A stretch of 64,000 nt of DNA from Aplidium turbinatum (GCA_918807975.1 OU964925.1:31903608-31967607), one strand, 5' to 3'. Shown: positions 33,901 to 45,276, counted from the stretch's first letter. Notes: generated from the letters alone by a model not told the origin. Numbers and translations are program-made.

Positions 33901-36900
33901 AGAGCCGGTTGATTATTACATCAACCACAAAGGCTTGTGGAATAGCAGCATCCGTTCGGAAGGGGGCATACAAGAAAAAGGTTGAAGAGAATTGATCTAC
34001 AAGATCGAAATCGCTTGTTTAGCAGTAAAGATTACACTGACTCTCGTGAAAATAAATTTATTTGTATTGATATAATTTTTCGAATTTATGCTTTGAAAAC
34101 AATTCGCTAAAATCGGAGAGAGGTTATTATTAAGTTCTATGTGGCTATGCATAGTTGATCTTGGAAAAGCCATTGGAAAACAAACAAACAACTTCTTGGA
34201 ATAGCACTTTAAAGCCCTATACTAAATGGTGCGCTTATCTCAGTTGTCTGTGTTAATACTAATGATGCTCTGGAGACAATAATTTGACCAGAGGCCCCGG
34301 ATGTTGCGGTCAAAAAATTGCAACCCCGGCCGGAGATTCCGGTCTTTAGTAAGACGAGTATCTACTTTATATAATTAATGTTCCAAACGAAAGGTTGTGC
34401 GCCACTTTCATCAAGCACTCTGGAAGGTGCCTCATGTCAATGTTTACAGTCCTTTAAAAGAATCCATTTATGAGTAAATGTTTGGGTGGATTTCAAATTT
34501 AGCGATGTTATCTATCCACCCGATGTGGCATTGTTTTTAAGATATTGATAATTTTTGATTGACTTCCTTGATCCAGCTTTCAATCTTACATTAGATGTAA
34601 GACCAATGATATAGGCAACATATATATTCTTGCATTACTACAAGACCACAATGACAAATTCAAATTAAACTGCTACCGCTACGTTAGAACAAAAGTAACG
34701 TCGCTACTGCAGCTGCTACTCTAACAAAATGTAGCACCGCTATTGCTACCAAAAAGTAGCGCGGTAGTAGCGGTGCTACAAAAGTAGCGCTCTACTGCCC
34801 CCTTTTGGTACAGATGTGTTTATCTTGAAGACGACGTCAGCAATGATTGCTTCAATGTATTTTTAATTACATCTAAATTTAATATCGCAAAACAAAGTTG
34901 AAGAAAGTTGAACAATTTCAGCCATGATATCGTAAATTATTTTAAGTCTACATTACATCGTAAAATAAATTTAGAATCATTGTCGCCTTTGATCTGTATT
35001 TAACTTACCAGGATTCGAAGATGATGATTGAGTGGAAGGATAGACATGCGATGGAGAAGAGGATGACAGAGATGCAGATTCTGGTGTTTTTGGAATTGTG
35101 TCTTGCAGTACTTCTCGATCAGTTTCGGTTGGAGTAGCTGCGATATAACATTCATAATATTACTTATTGTTTTAGATTGTTTATTGTTTATGAAAGCATA
35201 GGTTACAAAAACAAAAAAGGTAAATTACGCAATTTATCTTCTGATTGAATTAAGCCGCAAACCAAGTACACAGAACTGGTTTGTTTGGTTTGGTTTTGAA
35301 TCTTTATCCTCGGACTGACAAAGCCTTGATAGGTTATTCCTGGTAGTTTCGCATACTTGTAGAGCCTCTTGACGCAGAGCCGGTTACCGAGATTGGCAGA
35401 GTGAAGTTTTTTTCCGCTTATTGGAATGTTGTTGCTGGAGAATTATTTAATTCACTAGGTGAAGCTGAATGGAGAGTAGTCCTGAAATGCGTTGCTCACT
35501 ACAACCGAACCAGCGCCGCGTGATCTTAACCTGTTAAGTGCGTATAACGACAATTGTCGTCTGAGACAGTCGCTCTTGCTGTGCGTAAGACGACAATTGT
35601 CGTTTTCGTGATCGCAGCTATTCATGGCGCTTTTAATTTCGCTTTCCTGTATTCGCTTTGTCTGGAAGGCGCAATTATGACGTGTGAAGAAACATAGATG
35701 CATTGTTCAAACTACAATAACGATTGCAGCTTAACAGAAATCATTAATCCCTAAATCACTCCATTACAATATTAGGTGCTTCTGCACTCACCTACAATAT
35801 AACCACAATTGCAAAAATAAAAAGATTTCATCCTAATTGTTTTTTTTCTGAAATAGCTTCCTTTCGTTGTATAAAATTCGAATCACATCATGCGCGTTCA
35901 GTCAGTGTGAAGTCGTAATGTTGCAAGCAGTTTCAGAAATATTTTGTTATGTTTGAAAACATATTTTGTAACATATACTCAACAAAACAATAGAGTTTTG
36001 GGTTGCTGCTAATGTTAGAACAAGCGTCAGAAAATGATACAGTTTGAATATTTCCAAACTAAACTTACGTGTACTTTGTTTAGTGTCCTATAAATGTTTA
36101 GAAATTATTCTATTCTGTGAACTGATTTATTTTTTTCTTCATAATAAACAACTAGTTGAATAATTTCACAATGGTGAAAGGTATAATCACTTGAGAGTAA
36201 TGTGATTACACCAGAAAACAATAGTCCAGCCGGAGACTTCTACGCAATAGTCGACGAAAAAGTAAAGCAATGGAAACAAAAAGGAAGTTGAACAAAAGCG
36301 TATTGTGCTGCGTCATGGGAGTTCCCCAATATCCTAGCAAGCAATACTGCGACGAAAAATACTGCGAGTGATCAAATTAAATACGCACAGTAAGGAGAGT
36401 TTCGAAAATTTAATTACGCACTTAACGGGTTAAGACCGGCGAGTAACCACTGAGCTAACGGGGCGGACATGCAATAAAACCAGACAGACAGACCTCAGGT
36501 AAAGTCAGCCGCAATACTTGACGCACAACAGTTTGAAGCTTTTTATTAAAACTATGTATTTATATCAAAGCGATGATTAAAATCGAAATGATCAAAACAA
36601 GTTGATAACAAACTTACTTTGCTGTTGCACGTGGCGAGATGAGAAAGTTGATCTGATGGATGATGGTGGATAGTTGGTTTCATATGAATATGCTTCTGAC
36701 GAACCTTTCAATAATTTGTGATAAAACTTAACCAAAGAAACTGTGGTTGCACTTATTTTCTGCTGGTAAACATCATTTTTTAATATTATTATTTATCTTA
36801 TTGTACTGGATTTTATAGTTATTTCCTATTATTATAATTTTTATTATTATTACTAATTTTTAGCTCTTTATGTTCAACAAACTATTTCCATTGACAAGTC

Positions 36901-39464
36901 GAAACAGAACATAGGCTACATTCATTATTATTTGACAATCACGTAACCTACTATTGTTGTAACCACGCTTCAGGTCACGTGTGTCAAACTCCCCATCCTG
37001 GGTCATTTAATTTTTCAACATTCTATAGCGCGCAGAATGATATAAAATTTCTTTTAAACCTGGCCACCTATATGCTGCACCATAAACATCTTTTAATAAT
37101 AATAATTTGTAGTTGAAGTAGGCGCTAAAAAAGTAGCGCTCTATTGCCCCCCTTTGGTACACATGTGTTTGTCTTGAAGACGACGTCAGCAATGATCGCT
37201 TAAATGTATTTTTAATTGCATCTAAATTTAATATCGCAAAACAAAGTTGAAGAAACTTGAACAATTTCAGCCATGATAACGTAAATTATTTTAAGTCTAT
37301 ATTACATTGCAAATAAATTTAGAATCATTGACGCACTTGATCTAACAAGATGGAAATCGCTTGATACTCTACTAACTCTCGTGAAATTAGATTTGTGTTT
37401 ATTGATAATTTTTCGAATTTCTGCTTTTGGAAATAAAATCCGAGAGGGGCTATTGTTAGATTTTATGTGACTGGGTATAGTTCATCTCAGAAAAATCAGT
37501 GTTATTAACATTATAAGTGGCTTTGCATAGTTGTGTAAATACAGATACAGTAGTTTGTGTTAATACATACAAAAGTTAACTATGAAATAAATGATCTTTG
37601 CAAAACATGTCTCAGCAAAAACAAAACATCTCACCTGCAGAATAATAATTGAAAATGATAGATCGATTGTCTGTTGGATTTTGAAAAACCGTTCCAGCTG
37701 AAAGTATTGTGTTTTCAGCTTGTCCGACATGAAATGATAGTCCAGAAGACAAACCACTGCCAGATGCTACTGACCGTTCCTGAAAATTACAAGTTTGGAA
37801 GAAATAGTTTGAACAATTAAAAACATATCAGCTGTTAAAAATATAATAATAGTTACAAAATAGCCAATCAAAAACAAAAGACTGGCTGCTCTCTAGTAGC
37901 CTTCCAGTGTAATCCGGGAACTTCGAGAATCTGGGATGGTAAAAGGATAGACCCTCGGCCCCAGAGGCTCACACGACGACGACGACGACGAAAAACAAAA
38001 TTATAAAACCTATCCAGTTTTTATAAGAATTCAATCTTTGTAATGACACAAAGCAATTTCTCAAAACAACCATATCGCCTACTGTAAAAGGTTTGAAATA
38101 CGTCACAAAGGGAGTGTCGGGTCACATTGTTAAAACCGCAACATGGAATGGCTATTGCTAACCGCAAGAAGTATCCAAGAAACGCAGACATTATGCTTAT
38201 TCAGTGAACAACGATTCGCTGTAAATGTTGACTCACCTCAGCATTTCCGCTCATGCCACTTCCAGTCGCCACTCTGCCCACTTCTCTGCTCTGAGTTTGA
38301 CCTTCCAGGTTCTCCATAGTATCTGGAAAGTAAAAGATGGATTCACACTCAAAAAAGAATAATCAAGTTATCCATATAATCTACAATATCGAGGTGGCAA
38401 CCAACATATGATTGTTATCAATATCGACATCATGGTTAACTGCTTACTATAGAGAAACAATCAACCGCTGTAGCCATGGCAATGTGAGGCAGCACAGTTT
38501 GTGATGTGTCAGAACTACGATGAGTCAGCATAAAAGAAAAGCAACCTTGTTGAAGGAAAGCAAACAATGTAGACAACAGGTGTGAACATTTTCAAGGATT
38601 GTCCACCCAATTAGCTCAGTTGATTCAGTGCCCAGCGTTGTGTATGAAAAAATGCAAGATCAAGCTACAGCGGCTCGATTCTCGGGGTGTGCGCTTGAGC
38701 AACGAATTTAAAGACAGCTCTCATTCAGCGGCACCTGGTAAATGGAATAATTCAAAGACAACCACACTTCAACAATCTAAAACTTCACTTTGTCTATCTT
38801 GGTGACCGGGCCTGCGTCAGTGGTTCAAAGCCTCTACAAGTATGCGAAACTACCAGGGATAACATAATTATCAAGGCTTTCTCAGTCCGAGGATAAAGAT
38901 TCAAACCAACAACAAAAGCAACTGAGGATGGTTACAATAAGGAGAGATGCTTTATTTGGCAACAATTCTTCAATTTTAATTTTAGCATCTGATATTCAGA
39001 TGTAACAGAATATTGCTAGATCCTTGGTATACATGTTATATTATTTGTAATTTTTCAAATACTTTAATTGCAAACTGCGCTCAAAGAAGTTCATTGCATA
39101 TATAACTGTCTTTCTTTAGAACAGCTCGAAAATTACCAAACGGTATCACCAACGGTGTCCTATAAAAGATTGTGGTAATTTTAGGTAGAAAAAAATCCCG
39201 GTAATTATAATATAGAGTTCAATTTGACGCCTACACAAATTGATGCTGCAATCATAGTGGCTGCAAATTTTCGTTCTCTTGCAGTAAAATGTAGCAACAC
39301 ATTTCAAAACGTGATATTTATGTGTAAAATGTCAAAAAAGTCATGAATATCAAAGTAGGCTAATCTACATATCATAGAAACCTCCAAGCAAACTTACCAA
39401 GATTGGTTGACAAGTCACCTTCATCCTCATTTTGAACAACTGGTCTAGTTTGTTTGCGAGACAT
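27916..39464 (-). CDS. NACHT-domain (NLR-type) protein with duplicated Ser/Thr-rich N-terminal exons
   Basis: I place seven coding exons: 39398-39464 (ATG at 39464), 38237-38322, 37635-37779, 36618-36695, 35009-35137, 31567-31656 and 27916-29396. All have GT-AG borders and matching phases, giving about 691 residues. The last exon holds the NACHT NTPase: Walker A GYPGAGKTTLSKR (about residue 292), Walker B CIILDGFDQ (about 367), sensor FTSRPHA (about 415) and the winged-helix motif LYFTHQTFQEYFSALYL (about 585). NACHT proteins are ATP-driven, mostly cytosolic immune sensors. The N-terminus (about 198 residues) is low in complexity, Ser/Thr/Gln-rich, and has no recognisable death, CARD or pyrin domain. 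No leucine-rich repeats follow before the stop. Exons 4 and 6 look like duplicates. Exon use is inferred without transcript data. Confidence 0.82.
29430..29515 (-). pseudogene. Decayed copy of NACHT-gene exon 5
   Basis: On the minus strand, after a good acceptor (TTTTTTCCGCAG ending at 29516), the sequence resembles exon 5 (35009-35137): both carry an ACTGCAAGA(C/A)ACAATTC core and a following CCAAAAACR-CCAG-like stretch. No usable donor follows and the downstream half is unlike exon 5. It supports repeated duplication of the exon 4-5 pair, with this copy no longer used. Confidence 0.55.
30064..30231. mobile_element. 168-bp piggyBac-type MITE
   Basis: Terminal inverted repeats ACCTTTGAGGACC and GGTCCTCAAAGGG are flanked on both sides by TTAA (30060-30063 and 30232-30235), the target site of piggyBac. 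No coding sequence. It lies in the last intron of the NACHT gene. Confidence 0.82.
31757..31803. repeat. Short palindromic repeat with TTACATTGATT ends
   Basis: TTTTACATTGATTTAACGTC and its near-complement ATGCTGAATCAATGTAAAA face each other, giving a hairpin of about 43 bp. Related half-sites (GTTGAATCAATG, CATTGATTTAACATC) occur at about 853, 2052, 21819, 31829 and 44148, including both Polinton arms, so this is a dispersed small repeat. Confidence 0.6.
34770..34998. repeat. Duplicated intronic block, copy 1
   Basis: This stretch, from AGTAGCGCTCTACTGCCCCC to AATTTAGAATCATTG, is repeated in the same orientation at 37130-37343. It lies next to exon 5 of the NACHT gene. A neighbouring block at about 34005-34165 is likewise repeated at about 37348-37470. 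The duplications fit segmental duplication of exon-bearing DNA in this gene. Confidence 0.8.
35297..36468 (-). mobile_element. tRNA-derived SINE, copy 1, split by a piggyBac MITE
   Basis: The SINE occupies 35297-35529 and 36434-36468 on the minus strand. The tRNA-like head reads as TTAGCTCAGTGG-type sequence in reverse (at about 36445-36460), and the tail contains the TAGTTTCGCATACTTGTAGAG block shared with the other two copies. A 900-bp element sits between the halves. Confidence 0.78.
35530..36429. mobile_element. 900-bp piggyBac-type MITE inside a SINE
   Basis: Ends CCTGTTAAGTGCGTA and TACGCACTTAACGGG are inverted repeats differing at one base, flanked by TTAA at 35526-35529 and 36430-36433. 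Subterminal palindromes ACGACAATTGTCGT occur twice near the left end. There is no transposase frame, so it is non-autonomous. It lies in the intron between NACHT exons 4 and 5. Confidence 0.88.
37130..37343. repeat. Duplicated intronic block, copy 2
   Basis: Same orientation copy of 34770-34998, differing at a modest number of bases. It is followed directly by a copy of the 34005-34165 block. No intact exon copy is seen beside it. Confidence 0.8.
37878..37993 (+). mobile_element. LINE B 3' tail, strongly 5'-truncated
   Basis: The stretch from AAGACTGGCTGCTCTCTAG to a (ACG)n run matches, base for base with few changes, the 3' end of LINE B at 25642-25750 (opposite strand). It is about 115 bp, with no coding part. 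It lies in the NACHT gene intron between exons 2 and 3. Confidence 0.85.
38602..38905 (+). mobile_element. tRNA-derived SINE, copy 2
   Basis: Starts with a tRNA-like head (TTAGCTCAGTTGATTCAGTG A-box region, GGCTCGATTCTCGG B-box region) and continues with the body shared with copies 1 and 3 (ACAAGTATGCGAAACTACCAG). It lies in the first intron of the NACHT gene. Confidence 0.8.
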
Positions 39465-39552
39465 TTTGTGTTTAGTTTAAGGAACTTGAAGAAAGAACAG
39501 GTTAAAAACTAAGTTACATTATTAAAAGAATCTGTTAGTTGCATTTTAAAAA

Positions 39553-41520
39553 ACAATTACTTCACCTTCGATTCTAAAAACTACTTACAACTTCAAGGCA
39601 CAGCCATGGGCACTAAAATGGCTCCGAAATATGCTAACATTTTCATGGCAAACTTTGAAAACCAGCTACTTCAATCTACAAAACACAAGCCACTCTGTTA
39701 CTTAAGATACATTGATGACATCTTTACCATTTGGACAACGGGAGAACAATCACTTTTAGACTTCTTTAATTTTGCCAATTCACCTCACCCCACTATTCGC
39801 TTCACATTAAACTACTCTTCAAATGAAATAAACTTTCTAGACACAACTGTACACATTATTAATAACAAAATTGAAACAGAACTTTATTGTAAACCTACAG
39901 ATGCACATCAATACCTTTTACCCACCTCATGCCATCCATCTCACGTCACTAAAAATATTCCATATATACAGTTTAGCACTACGCCTTCGCAGAATATGCT
40001 CGACAACTCAATTTTTTGATAAACACACCCAAATTTTAAGCATTCATCTCAAAACACGAAATTACAAAACTAAAATCATAACTGATGCCATTAATAAAGC
40101 TAAAGCAATGAATCGTGAAAGTCTTCTTGAGCAACAAAGTCTAATAAAAACCACTAACTCTAAACGTATACCATTCGTCACCACATATCATCCCTCACTT
40201 CCTAACATCAAAAAAGTATTTAATAAATTTGATTATCATACATTTTAAAAATTGATGAAAATTTGAAAACTTTATTTCCAGATCCTCCACTTCCTGCTTA
40301 CAAAAGATGCCCTACTCTTCGTGATCTTCTAGTCAAAACTAACCTTAAACCTTTACATTCCACCTTGACCCCACCTGGTTTCACCCATTGTAACAGAAAA
40401 AGTTGTTCCACTTGTGCTCATTCTAATCCTTGCGAAAACTTTTCCAGCAGTGTTACAAATAAACAGTTTAATATTTTCCAGTCAGTTAATTGTGATTCTT
40501 CTAACATCATCTATTTAATTACTTGCCAAAAATGTTTCCAACAATACGTTGGAGAAACTGGACGCAAATTTAAAATCAGAATTAGTGAACACTTACGAGA
40601 CATCAAGAACAATAAAAACACAGCTGTAGCTTTACATTTCAACAAACAAAATCATACCACTGTTGATTTTCACGCCATTGCCATTGATAAACTTAACAAA
40701 ACGTGTGAATATAGAAAAACTAAACAACAATTTTGGATTAAAACACTTCACTCACAAGAACCTACTGGGATAAACATTAGAGAATAAACAATCTTATCAC
40801 TCTTTTACTGACGATCTTTTTACTAACTACTTTTTAGACCTTCTTGTTTTGTCTATTTTCCTAATTCTCTCGTTTTAGATGTTCTTTTCTTTCACTAATT
40901 GATTTAAACATTTCAATACGTTTTTTTCTTTACTACTCCCTTGTTCATTTTTAATTCATTTCTAATATAAAATTTTCATTATGACATCATTATTGAAATG
41001 CATTTTTACTTTTAACCTATCGTTGCTATGCCAATGTCATTGCATCTCAACATCCTTAGAATTTAGTTCTGTTTAAATTAGCGGTTCAGTTTGTTTGCAT
41101 CTCAACATTCTTTGAATTAGCAGTTCAGTTTGTTTTTATTCCTTGCTATCACGATAATAAATAGTGTAGGCTATGTCATCGTTAGAAGTCAGACAAGTCA
41201 GACAAATGATAGGAGCTACAATATGTAGAAACTAGTTTTATAGTTAAAAGTTCTCTCCAATTACAATTTTAATAGATTTGAATTTTTACATGTTGATTAT
41301 CATCTTATTGTCTAGTGTATTGACCTAAAGTCTTATAGTTATGTATAATAATTGATCTTTTCTATTTTTTTACTATATTATCTACTTTTTTAACACTTTC
41401 ATTAAATTTTATTACCATCTTAATAGTATATCATTCTTTATTATTGTTGCAGATTATACTGATGAAGCCACACTTGTGTGGCGAAAGCTCTGTATTTAAA
41501 TAAACCGATTCTTCTGATTT
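39553..41520 (+). mobile_element. 5'-truncated Penelope-like element with GIY-YIG domain
   Basis: The RT end shows QGTAMGTKMAPKYANIFMA, then CYLRYIDDIFTIW and EINFLDTTV, as in Penelope-like reverse transcriptases. A linker with Cys-rich CNRKSCSTCAH follows, and then a GIY-YIG endonuclease block: NIIYLITCQKC and QQYVGETGRKFKIRISEHL (about 40500-40620). The parts lie in different frames (39606-40019, 39871-40248, 40263-40787), so the copy is not intact. The 5' part of the RT is missing. The 3' region is AT-rich and ends near 41520 after a hairpin with CTGATGA and GCGAAA flanks. It sits immediately upstream of the NACHT gene. Confidence 0.88.
41456..41490 (+). ncRNA. Hammerhead-like hairpin in the Penelope-like element 3' region
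   Basis: CTGATGA (41459-41465) is followed by a GCCACA/TGTGGC stem (41467-41482) and GAAA (41483-41486), the order of the conserved core of a type I hammerhead ribozyme. One extra A lies between CTGATGA and the stem, which departs from the consensus, and I see no clear closing stem I/III. Penelope-like elements are known to carry hammerhead motifs. Activity is doubtful. Confidence 0.35.
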
Positions 41521-41885
41521 GGTGTGATATTGTTTACTTTATTTAAAAACTAAGTATCTGTAGTTGACGCTGCAAAACGCAAATGTGATTGATTTTAATG
41601 TTGCTTTCCTCAAGAAAAACATGGCAAGTCAAGCAATGATAAAATTCTATTGAGCAAGCTAACATGAACCATTATCTTCAATATAATAGTTTCCACTGAC
41701 CCTTATTAATTTTCATATTTTTTTGGCGAAAAACCAGCTTATCAACAACAAATGGTACAATCTCATTTACGCGGGATTCATAAGTTATTGTTCTAACTCA
41801 AACTTATTTTCATCACCAAGACTACAAACAACATCACAGTTTAATTCGGTTATTTTGCTGTTACTTTCATTAGACCACAACCCAG

Positions 41886-43105
41886 CAGGGTTGTCAGATT
41901 AGTTGTAGCCTTCCCTTCCAGATTGCATGCCAGTTTGATTCTAAATTATTCTAAATTTATTCTAGACATTTCATTTCAAGTCTAAAACAAAATACGCAGT
42001 GTATATTGTAAATATGATATAACTTACAATAAGTAGTGGTGAGAATCTTCATGTTGAAATGAAAATATCCCTAAGATAACATGATGCCAGCACATTTTTT
42101 ATCAAGTTTTGTAGCCTTTGTTCACCCCAATTTTATGTCTGTGCCTGCGTGCTTGTTGAAAAAGTTTGTCAAATGATTGGCAGTGTAAACGATGTATGCT
42201 GACAAATGAACACAGCAAGCGAAAGAGCAACTGTTTTTCTTTATATCATTAGAATTCTTGAAAAATGTACGTAGGGTTGCTTCCTGCTGAGAAGCCTTGC
42301 CCAGTTTTTGCCCGTTTGTGTAAGAGCTACCTTTAATAAGTTAATCGCTGTATATCTGCTAAAAAATTTCATACCGTACGTACATACAAATATTAGCCTA
42401 CCCTAAAAGTGTTTCCAGAAAGCACTACATATAATCTATTATTTGAGTGTAATTTTGCAAAATTTTTCCAGGGGGCATGCCCTTGGACCCCCTAGAATAC
42501 GCGTGCCTTCGGAACGTTCTTACCCCCCCACGAGTTTCATTGCTTCCCTTCAATCCCTTGCTCAACCCACCAGGATACGCCACTGCGTAGAGCCATATTC
42601 TTTCTACAATAAACTTCACATAGGCTTGGATTTTTGAACTTCTTATCTAACTGCTTCGATGCAACAAAATATGAAAATCAATAAATATCGTACCGGTACT
42701 TAACAATAACTACGGTACTGCATTCTGTAACAACCTAAAAACATAACAGATTAAAAGTAAACTTAACATACATGGAAATACAACCCAGTGTTAAGTGAGC
42801 GGAAAGTCCTGTCAGCTAACTAGGTTGCGTCACACTTCTCACAGACAGGCTTTCGTGCCAGAGAGCGTGCAATTCAGCAACACAGTTTCAATCAAAGAGA
42901 CGGAACTAGGGCAGAAAGTTACGCGCACGCGTTGCAGCTACTAAATGCAATGAAAAAAAGACAATTACCGAAACAATCTAGACTTGTCTAAACAATCCCA
43001 ATTTGCTTCTAAAAATTATTCCAGATTCCAGACATTTTTTTTCCCTACTAGACAGTTCGTTTTGATTCCAGATCTGGAATCAATTATTCCAATCTGACAA
43101 CCCTG
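41886..43105. mobile_element. hAT MITE 1 (1.2 kb)
   Basis: Ends CAGGGTTGTCAGATT and AATCTGACAACCCTG form perfect 15-bp inverted repeats. The 8-bp flanks CAACCCAG (41878-41885) and AAACCCAG (43106-43113) match at seven positions, as expected of an aged hAT duplication. No transposase. It contains an inner repeat at about 42465-42590 (GGGGGCATGCCCTTGGACCC to GGATACGCCACTGCG), a repeat type of its own. Confidence 0.88.
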
Positions 43106-43140
43106 AAACCCAGACCTCAAACTCGTCGATTGCGCAGAAG

Positions 43141-43999
43141 CAGCGTTGCCAGATGCTGGAAGCTGCTTGGCACCAAAAAGTAACTAAAATATCACCAGAT
43201 TGCATTCAATTTCACCAGATAATTAAAACACCCTAAATAAAGCAATTTGGCCTAAAAATACAAATATTTTTTGAGACATAAGACTAAAATGAAACAAATA
43301 TGCAAAACATATGTTTTGTCACACATTGCATACAAGGATTATAACTGTAGCAGTCATAATTATCAGTATAAACATCAAAAGTTCTTAAACAAAAAAGTTG
43401 TTGTTTTTACTTTAAAAGCGGAAACTGTTACTTGCCAGGGTTAAAATGCACTCCGAGATGCAATAACACCCCGATGAAAAAATTTGAAAGACTTATGCAT
43501 ATCCTGCACAGGATATCCATAAAAATGAAACAATTAAGTGGCCACTGTAGCCTATGCTTGTGTAGTTTATGTAAGGTCACTGATGTTGATAAACTTCTAG
43601 TTTTGGGGCAAAAAACAACCTCCTTCACTAATTTTAAATATAAAACTTGCATTTTTGACAAGTTTTTTTAGTAAAAAGAACTCTCCAAAAAGCATTGTCT
43701 CGCCACTGCCTGCAACCATGCCAGTGGCAAAAGCTACACGATTGCTGGGACAGTGCTGTTGTCAGATTCAAAAGATTGCTTGAAGAGCGCAAAACCTCTT
43801 GCAAAACGTTTTATGCACGAGCAGAGATTTTTTTGCTAAAGAGTTTAAAAAATTTTGAAAAACCTTGAGTTGTGAATATTTCACCAGATTTCACCAAAAC
43901 GTTGTCTGGTTCCAAGGTCAAAAAGCGTGATACCAAAGACCTCTAAATTTCACCAGATTTTTTTTATTTGGTATCCTATTTCCCCATCTGGCAACGCTG
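43141..43999. mobile_element. hAT MITE 2 (859 bp)
   Basis: Ends CAGCGTTGCCAGATG and CATCTGGCAACGCTG are perfect 15-bp inverted repeats, flanked by the perfect 8-bp duplication CGCAGAAG (43133-43140 and 44000-44007). It contains several TTTCACCAGAT repeats in the two subterminal regions. No transposase frame. It lies only 35 bp from MITE 1 and shares its terminal motif type, but not its sequence. Confidence 0.92.
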
Positions 44000-44249
44000 C
44001 GCAGAAGTGCTCCGCAACTCAAGTTTTACAGCGGAATGGTCACGTGAGTAAATAGTAAACAGAAACAACGGAAACTTCTTTGTGAGGAACAAGCAAACCT
44101 CCAGCAATAAGCGATTTAGTTGATTGCATTACATCGTTGGCACATGTTGAATCAACGCAAATAAAGATATTAAGGTTTTGCTTGATAAAGAGTCAACTAC
44201 TTTTGCCTTTGCTTGCCACCTGCACTTTCACTGCGGGGAGAGTAGAAAA

Positions 44250-44520
44250 TAGTTGACATATAAAATTTATAAAACAATATAAAGTTGTATGATTTTTTAG
44301 AAAACCACAGATTTTTATTGCATCTCTTTACTATTGAGCACAAATCAGTGATAAAGGACAAAGGATGGTGCCTGTAGAATATAGTTGACATATAAAATTT
44401 ACAAATTAAAATTTATAAAACAATATAAAGTTTTTTAAGCCATGTTTTAAAAGATGAATTTTTATCGCATACCATTGTTATTGAACGCAAACCAGTGATA
44501 AAGGGTAAGGGCTGTTGACT
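44250..44520. repeat. Tandem duplication of about 135-150 bp
   Basis: The unit running from AGTTGACATATAAAATTTAT through ATAAAGTT, a TTTTTAT-GCAT segment and AGTGATAAAGG occurs twice in a row (about 44250-44375 and 44378-44515). Non-coding. Confidence 0.7.
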
Positions 44521-45276
44521 GTGGTGTGCTAGCCTTTGGGGAACAAGGTGTTGACACAACAATTGATGCAGTTCATACGAGGGCTGATACACTTCATACA
44601 ACACTCCTAGAGTCCTAATCTTTGCATATATTTAAAAAGAATACTCTGCTCCTGTTTGGTGTCGCAATACTTACTGCCGCAACATTGATCCCAGCAAATA
44701 GCCTTGTGTTTTTGATTCTCTCATGGGAGAAATTTCGAGCTTGTTGCGTTTGCAACCATCATCACTATGCATTCTTCATGTATTGCAGCTTGCTGCTTAC
44801 ATTGTACAACCACACATTACGTTAGATTTACGTTGTGTGGCGTTAGATTAACGCAGTGCTTGGCATTGCTTTGTGATTGTGGAAGATAATTTTCAAATTG
44901 TAATCTTAAGATTATTATCTGCTTTAGTTGTTCAGCCATAGCATTCATAAAGTAAAGTTTTAATTAATATTCTACAAAAACCTGTGTTGCTGTGCTTCAA
45001 ATAAATTTGAAAAGTTGACAAAATTGTGTTTGTGGCAGTCGGCTGGAACTAAAACAATTGCGGTTTTGATCAACAGGTTAATAATGATCTTGTTCATGTA
45101 ACTGGAAGATAACATAACGTTTCTGCTTGCATTTAAAAAATGCGTTGAAATCATACTTGAACAACTATGGGAGGTAGACAGGTACTATTGCAAGTCACGT
45201 GGGTATAATCTGCAAAGAAACCTCGTGCTAGGTCAACACATTTCAAAACAATTAAAAAAATATTATTGAATTTTTT

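Noticed and set aside
34660-34800. GTAGC-rich tract as a possible microsatellite or RNA
   Set aside because: Looks like degenerate MITE-internal repeat (TAGCGCTACT words) without visible ends; no function can be supported.
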